The notes under the pieces: model-generated
The model's input: only the letters and a program-made list of their open reading frames with translations
Database searches by the model: none
What the model was told of the DNA's origin: nothing
Translations under genes and position numbers: made by a program
In this document: one piece after another, positions 59,601 through 64,000 of the stretch
Layout of the letters: each line of letters begins with the position of its first letter
Position numbering within the stretch: the first letter of the stretch is position 1
Origin: Larix kaempferi
Taxonomy: Eukaryota; Streptophyta; Pinopsida; Pinales; Pinaceae
Assembly: GCA_027924585.1 (NCBI GenBank)
Contig: BSBM01000825.1
Coordinates: 432,501 to 496,500 of the forward strand
Reading direction: 5' to 3'
DNA: 64,000 nt

Positions 59601-62255
59601 TTAGAATGGTTGTGTCTTAGGTGCTTGACCTTAGCTACATCATCGCATCATTGATATTCGTACATGGTGTTGGTTCTTTCATTATTTGATCGAAGACCCT
59701 AGATGTCCCTTGACTCTATTGATGAGTCTACTTGGAACCCTAAGAGTATCATGTTCCTTAAGATATATGGGTTGCATTGGCGACGGTGTTTGGAATGCCT
59801 TCAGTTATATGCTTCCTAGTGCATACTATTTTAGATGTAGTTCATTGTACCCATGAGATTAAGATCCTCAACATTTGAGTCGTCATATTTGTTGGACCCC
59901 TTCAGATCCAACATAGCATTAGTCATTGTGATCTTGCATTCTTGATGAATGCCATTGTTTCTACTATCAGTTCTTCACATCACCATTGTTTGGACCATGA
60001 TTACAGTCCAGTCCCACTTGGACACCTATAATTCATACAACAATTATCTATGTATGGATCATGCCCCCTTTGGGTCTAGATCCACTTTGTATATTTTGAT
60101 ACATTTGAGATTATATATACCTCATCCATTTTGAGTATTATATATCTGCATGTTATTTGCTCTTGTCCTGGAGAAGAGTTAGTTCCCACCATTTCAATTT
60201 CCATTCTCTGTGTTCCTGTCACACCCCTTTACTAGCAAAGAAAGTTCCTACGATGTTTGTGCCCCTTAGAATGGTTGTGTCTTAGGTGCTTGACCTTAGC
60301 TACATCATCGCATCATTGATATTCGTACATGGTGTTGGTTCTTTCATTATTTGATCGAAGACCCTAGATGTCCCTTGACTCTATTGATGAGTCTACTTGG
60401 AACCCTAAGAGTATCATGTTCCTTAAGATATATGGGTTGCATTGGCGACGGTGTTTGGAATGCCTTCAGTTATATGCTTCCTAGTGCATACTATTTTAGA
60501 TGTAGTTCATTGTACCCATGAGATTAAGATCCTCAACATTTGAGTCGTCATATTTGTTGGACCCCTTCAGATCCAACATAGCATTAGTCATTGTGATCTT
60601 GCATTCTTGATGAATGCCATTGTTTCTACTATCAGTTCTTCACATCACCATTGTTTGGACCATGATTACAGTCCAGTCCCACTTGGACACCTATAATTCA
60701 TACAACAATTATCTATGTATGGATCATGCCCCCTTTGGGTCTAGATCCACTTTGTATATTTTGATACATTTGAGATTATATATACCTCATCCATTTTGAG
60801 TATTATATATCTGCATGTTATTTGCTCTTGTCCTGGAGAAGAGTTAGTTCCCACCATTTCAATTTCCATTCTCTGTGTTCCTGTCACACCCCTTTACTAG
60901 CAAAGAAAGTTCCTGCGATGTTTGTGCCCCTTAGAATGGTTGTGTCTTAGGTGCTTGACCTTAGCTACATCATCGCATCATTGATATTCGTACATGGTGT
61001 TGGTTCTTTCATTATTTGATCGAAGACCCTAGATGTCCCTTGACTCTATTGATGAGTCTACTTGGAACCCTAAGAGTATCATGTTCCTTAAGATATATGG
61101 GTTGCATTGGCGACGGTGTTTGGAATGCCTTCAGTTATATGCTTCCTAGTGCATACTATTTTAGATGTAGTTCATTGTACCCATGAGATTAAGATCCTCA
61201 ACATTTGAGTCATCATATTTGTTGGACCCCTTCAGATCCAACATAGCATTAGTCATTGTGATCTTGCATTCTTGATGAATGCCATTGTTTCTACTATCAG
61301 TTCTTCACATCACCATTGTTTGGACCATGATTACAGTCCAGTCCCACTTGGACACCTATAATTCATACAACAATTATCTATGTATGGATCATGCCCCCTT
61401 TGGGTCTAGATCCACTTTGTATATTTTGATACATTTGAGATTATATATACCTCATCCATTTTGAGTATTATATATCTGCATGTTATTTGCTCTTGTCCTG
61501 GAGAAGAGTTAGTTCCCACCATTTCAATTTCCATTCTTTGTGTTCCTGTCACACCCCTTTACTAGCAAAGAAAGTTCCTACGATGTTTGTGCCCCTTAGA
61601 ATGGTTTTGTCTTAGGTGCTTTACCTTAGCTACATCATCGCATCATTGATATTCGTACATGGTGTTGGTTCTTTCATTATTTGATCGAAGACCCTAGATG
61701 TCCCTTGACTCTATTGATGAGTCTACTTGGAACCCTCAGAGTATCATGTTCCTTAAGATATATGGGTTGCATTGGCGACGGTGTTTGGAATGCCTTCAGG
61801 TATATGCTTCCTAGTGCATACTATTTTAGATGTAGTTCATTGTACCCATGAGATTAAGATCCTCAACATTTGAGTCGTCATATTTGTTGGACCCCTTCAG
61901 ATCCAACATAACATTAGTCATTGTGATCTTGCATTCTTGATGAATGCCATTGTTTCTACTATCAGTTCTTCACATCACCATTGTTTGGACCATGATTACA
62001 GTCCAGTCCCACTTGGACACCTATAATTCATACAACAATTATCTATGTATGGATCATGCCCCCTTTGGGTCTAGATCCACTTTGTATATTTTGATACATT
62101 TGAGATTATATATACCTCATCCATTTTGAGTATTATATATCTGCATGTTATTTGCTCTTGTCCTGGAGAAGAGTTAGTTCCCACCATTTCAATTTCCATT
62201 CTCTGTGTTCCTGTCACACCCCTTTACTAGCAAAGAAAGTTCCTACGATGTTTGT
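59601..62255. repeat. Four tandem copies of a 665-bp unit
   Basis: The unit TTAGAATGGTTGTGTCTTAG begins at 59601, 60266, 60931 and 61596, exactly 665 bp apart; the last copy ends near 62255. The copies differ at only a few positions (for example CCTACGATG/CCTGCGATG, GAGTCGTC/GAGTCATC, and several changes confined to the last copy), so the array is far younger than the LTRs. Each unit contains the same 61-codon frame (MPLFLLSVLHITIVWTMITV), which I regard as non-coding. It lies between the coding part and the 3' LTR. Confidence 0.97.
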
Positions 62256-62314
62256 CGCCCATACGATGAGCTCCTGACCTCACACATCAGGGAAATCTAT
62301 TAACTCCATAAAAT

Positions 62315-63161
62315 TGTCCACTTTAGTCTAGCCACACTATATCCATACATCATGTCCACTTTCCATTTCCACCACATAGACCTTCACATATCAAAAATAC
62401 CAAAGTTAAAAATTAAATTGGCTCATAATCCACCAAAAACCATGACCCATGTTATCTAAATTTTGGATATTTTTTCTTTCCAAAAAAGAAGAAAATTTGC
62501 ACATTCTAAAAAACATAAGAAAATGATAAGGATCTCCAAAAAAGGAAAATTCTCCAAAAAAATAATAAAATACTATGGTTCAAAACCATCAATCATAAAA
62601 AACCATCAATCACCAAAAAGCATTTATCTAGTTGGATCCTCATCCTCCGTAACTTACTCATGTGCCTATATAATGAACATGAAGGTCCCTCATTTTACAG
62701 CTTTAAACCTTTATACCTTTAGAGGCATTTCTGCCCATTTGAGACCATTTTCTCACATTTCTCCATACATTACATACACCATCACTCTGCCAAAATCTCC
62801 ATTGAGACCCTCTCTCCCTATGTTGAGTATTGACACCTTGTGACGTGGAGTTGGAGAACATTTGAGATGTGTGGAGACCAGGATCATAACACTTTGGCAG
62901 GCTACAAGGGCCCTTTGTCCCGAGTATTCCTTTGGTACATGTATAGCTCACCACATTTAATACAAAAATCGTTATTTAATATAGTCATTGTGTGTTAAAT
63001 GAATGTTACTTAATTTTATTTATTGTTTACATGTATATTCAGCTTAGAGTTATTTTCCTGTTGTTTGGTTTAATTTATTACCTCTCTTGAACTTTACTTC
63101 GGATTCCATAATTCTTAGTAGGTTCATTTTGACATGCGCTGATTTGAAAACACTAGCAACA
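62315..63161 (+). repeat. Right LTR of the rearranged gypsy element
   Basis: Starts TGTCCACTTTAG and ends CACTAGCAACA; pairs with 54056-54903, with TATA at 62666. No clear polypurine tract precedes it. Confidence 0.85.
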
Positions 63162-63866
63162 CAACTAATCATTTCAAATAGTTTTACTTACTAACAATGA
63201 TAACAACTAAAAATAAAAAAATATTATTTTCACCAACAATTGAATCTTTGATAAATTTCATCACCTTCAAACATATACATTTCATCAATCGAAAAAAAAA
63301 CCATAATAAAGATTCCATGAGCTAAATTTTCAAATCATTATTATATACACGTATTTTTTTGATATATTATATGAGCCTTAGTCAATGATAATGAATTTAT
63401 TAAATATTATATTATAGTCACGTTTCAATTATTCATTTAATGCCAGTTATTTTTTATTTAGTTTTCAATAATAGTAATAGTTTTATATTATATTTATGTA
63501 ACGGTTGTTAATTTTTATTTATTTTTAAATAATAATAATAAATTAATTTAAATTGTATTATTTATTTATTTTTAAATAATAATAATAAATTAAAGGGGAC
63601 TTTGACTATCTTCATTCTCATATGTTATATTAAAAAAATTGTTGGGATATATGGAAATCAAGGAATTATTCTATTTTTTAGGAGAAACCGATGAATATTT
63701 TTGCTAGCTATTTGAGAATTATAGGTATACATAAATACTACTCTTCTTCAGAGGTAAAATTGAAGAAAAGGAGGCAGATAATCCCTCTCCCAATCTTTGT
63801 TGTGGCTACAAGTTTCTTTGATAGTGCAACACAAGATGGTAAGTGTGGTACATCTTTTTGAAGATC
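63162..63866. other. AT-rich flank
   Basis: No gene. The first ~28 bp resemble a stretch just left of the left LTR (53980-54013). A duplicated TTATTTATTTTTAAATAATA block lies at 63517-63594. Confidence 0.4.
63517..63594. repeat. Tandem TTTATTTATTTTTAAATAATAATAATAAATTA
   Basis: A near-palindromic ~30-bp AT block occurs twice head to tail with a 17-bp spacer. Confidence 0.9.
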
Positions 63867-64000
63867 CACTACAAGGAAAAGGCCTTATAACGGAGGTTAT
63901 AGTGGAATCCCATTGAAAAAGAGGCAGAAAATCCATTTATAGCAGAGGTTTCTAGCGGAGGCGAGTGGCCGGAGGTTTTTGCGGATATTTTTTAATTGGT
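63867..64000. mobile_element. Terminus of a CACTA (En/Spm) transposon, cut by the window edge
   Basis: CACTACAAGGAAAAGGCC at 63867 matches the plant CACTA terminal inverted repeat (CACTACAAGAAAA type). Behind it are three subterminal copies of a CGGAGGTT...GCGGA-type motif (63891, 63942, 63970), as expected for this superfamily. The body lies beyond 64000. Confidence 0.8.

Larger units (their letters stand above)
54056..63161 (+). mobile_element. Rearranged gypsy-type LTR element (9.1 kb) lacking RT, with internal satellite-like array
   Basis: Two direct repeats of 848 and 847 bp (54056-54903 and 62315-63161) start TGTCCA and end CAACA. Between them lie two copies of a gag fused to an integrase C-terminus, an inverted LTR piece, an archaeal-type RNase H-like domain, ~2 kb of non-coding sequence and a 665-bp tandem array. 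No RT, protease or integrase core was found. There is no clean PBS after the left LTR: gag sequence starts almost at once, so a deletion removed the leader. No 5-bp target duplication was seen. The element may be a composite of nested or recombined copies. Confidence 0.75.

Noticed and set aside
59949-62129. Four identical 61-codon frames (MPLFLLSVLH...) as a repeated small gene
   Set aside because: They are identical only because the 665-bp unit is tandemly repeated; there is no family signature, and the unit lies in the non-coding 3' region of an LTR element.

Overview
This is a stretch of nuclear DNA from a land plant. It is AT-rich, has plant-type GT/AG introns, and consists almost entirely of transposable elements at different stages of decay plus two relics of ordinary plant genes. 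The gag families (several CCHC knuckles; a gag with a CAICGLYGHYSH-type knuckle) and the large amount of very old, nested retrotransposon sequence suggest a gymnosperm, but that is inference. No intact cellular gene, tRNA, rRNA or CRISPR array was recognised. Nearly every coding region carries in-frame stops or frameshifts, and in several places the stop is what a C-to-T change of a conserved codon would give, as expected for old methylated DNA.

Layout. 1-5.7 kb: two divergent broken multi-exon genes (minus 94-1139, unknown; plus 2665-4460, resembling the plant Ptta/En/Spm transposase family) lie among clusters of a palindromic motif, GCACCGGTGC. 6.1-15.5 kb: a structurally complete minus-strand Ty3/gypsy element (6140-15527) with two ~715-bp LTRs, a 5-bp target duplication AATGG, PBS, gag, PR, a second gag-like domain, RT, RNase H and integrase. 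It appears to sit inside or beside a decayed copia element whose protease/integrase part continues at 15.5-16.9 kb. That copia frame breaks at 16897 and resumes exactly at 27250, so 16898-27249 is a ~10.35-kb insertion. The insertion carries two convergent broken multi-exon genes of families I cannot name, a long hairpin, a 1.3-kb minisatellite, a GC-rich repeat and palindromic TTATTCGGCCAAATAA-type repeats near its right end.

27.3-40 kb: decayed gypsy RNase H-integrase sequence with its 3' end, a second related 3' end at 36.1-38.4 kb split by a ~0.9-kb insertion, many short tandem duplications, and a promoter-like segment with a short first exon (31.87-32.01 kb) that has a diverged copy ~560 bp downstream. 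40.2-40.5 kb (minus): the first exon of a SIP-type aquaporin, with a stop. 42.7-44.6 kb: a 1.94-kb non-coding LTR element on the minus strand with LTRs, PBS, PPT and near-perfect TSD. 49.3-50.1 kb (minus): a pseudogene of an SMXL/D53-type ClpB-like protein.

54.1-63.2 kb: a large, rearranged plus-strand gypsy-type element. Its 848/847-bp LTRs enclose two copies of a gag fused directly to the integrase C-terminus (no RT in between), an inverted LTR fragment, an archaeal-type RNase H-like domain and four nearly identical 665-bp tandem units just before the 3' LTR. At 63867 a new CACTA transposon end begins and runs off the window.

The genes do not form a cellular pathway; the window records successive insertions. 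The most interesting items are the 10.35-kb insertion with its unfamiliar gene pair, the RT-less gag-integrase family with an internal satellite-like array, and the palindrome-rich two-gene unit at the left edge.
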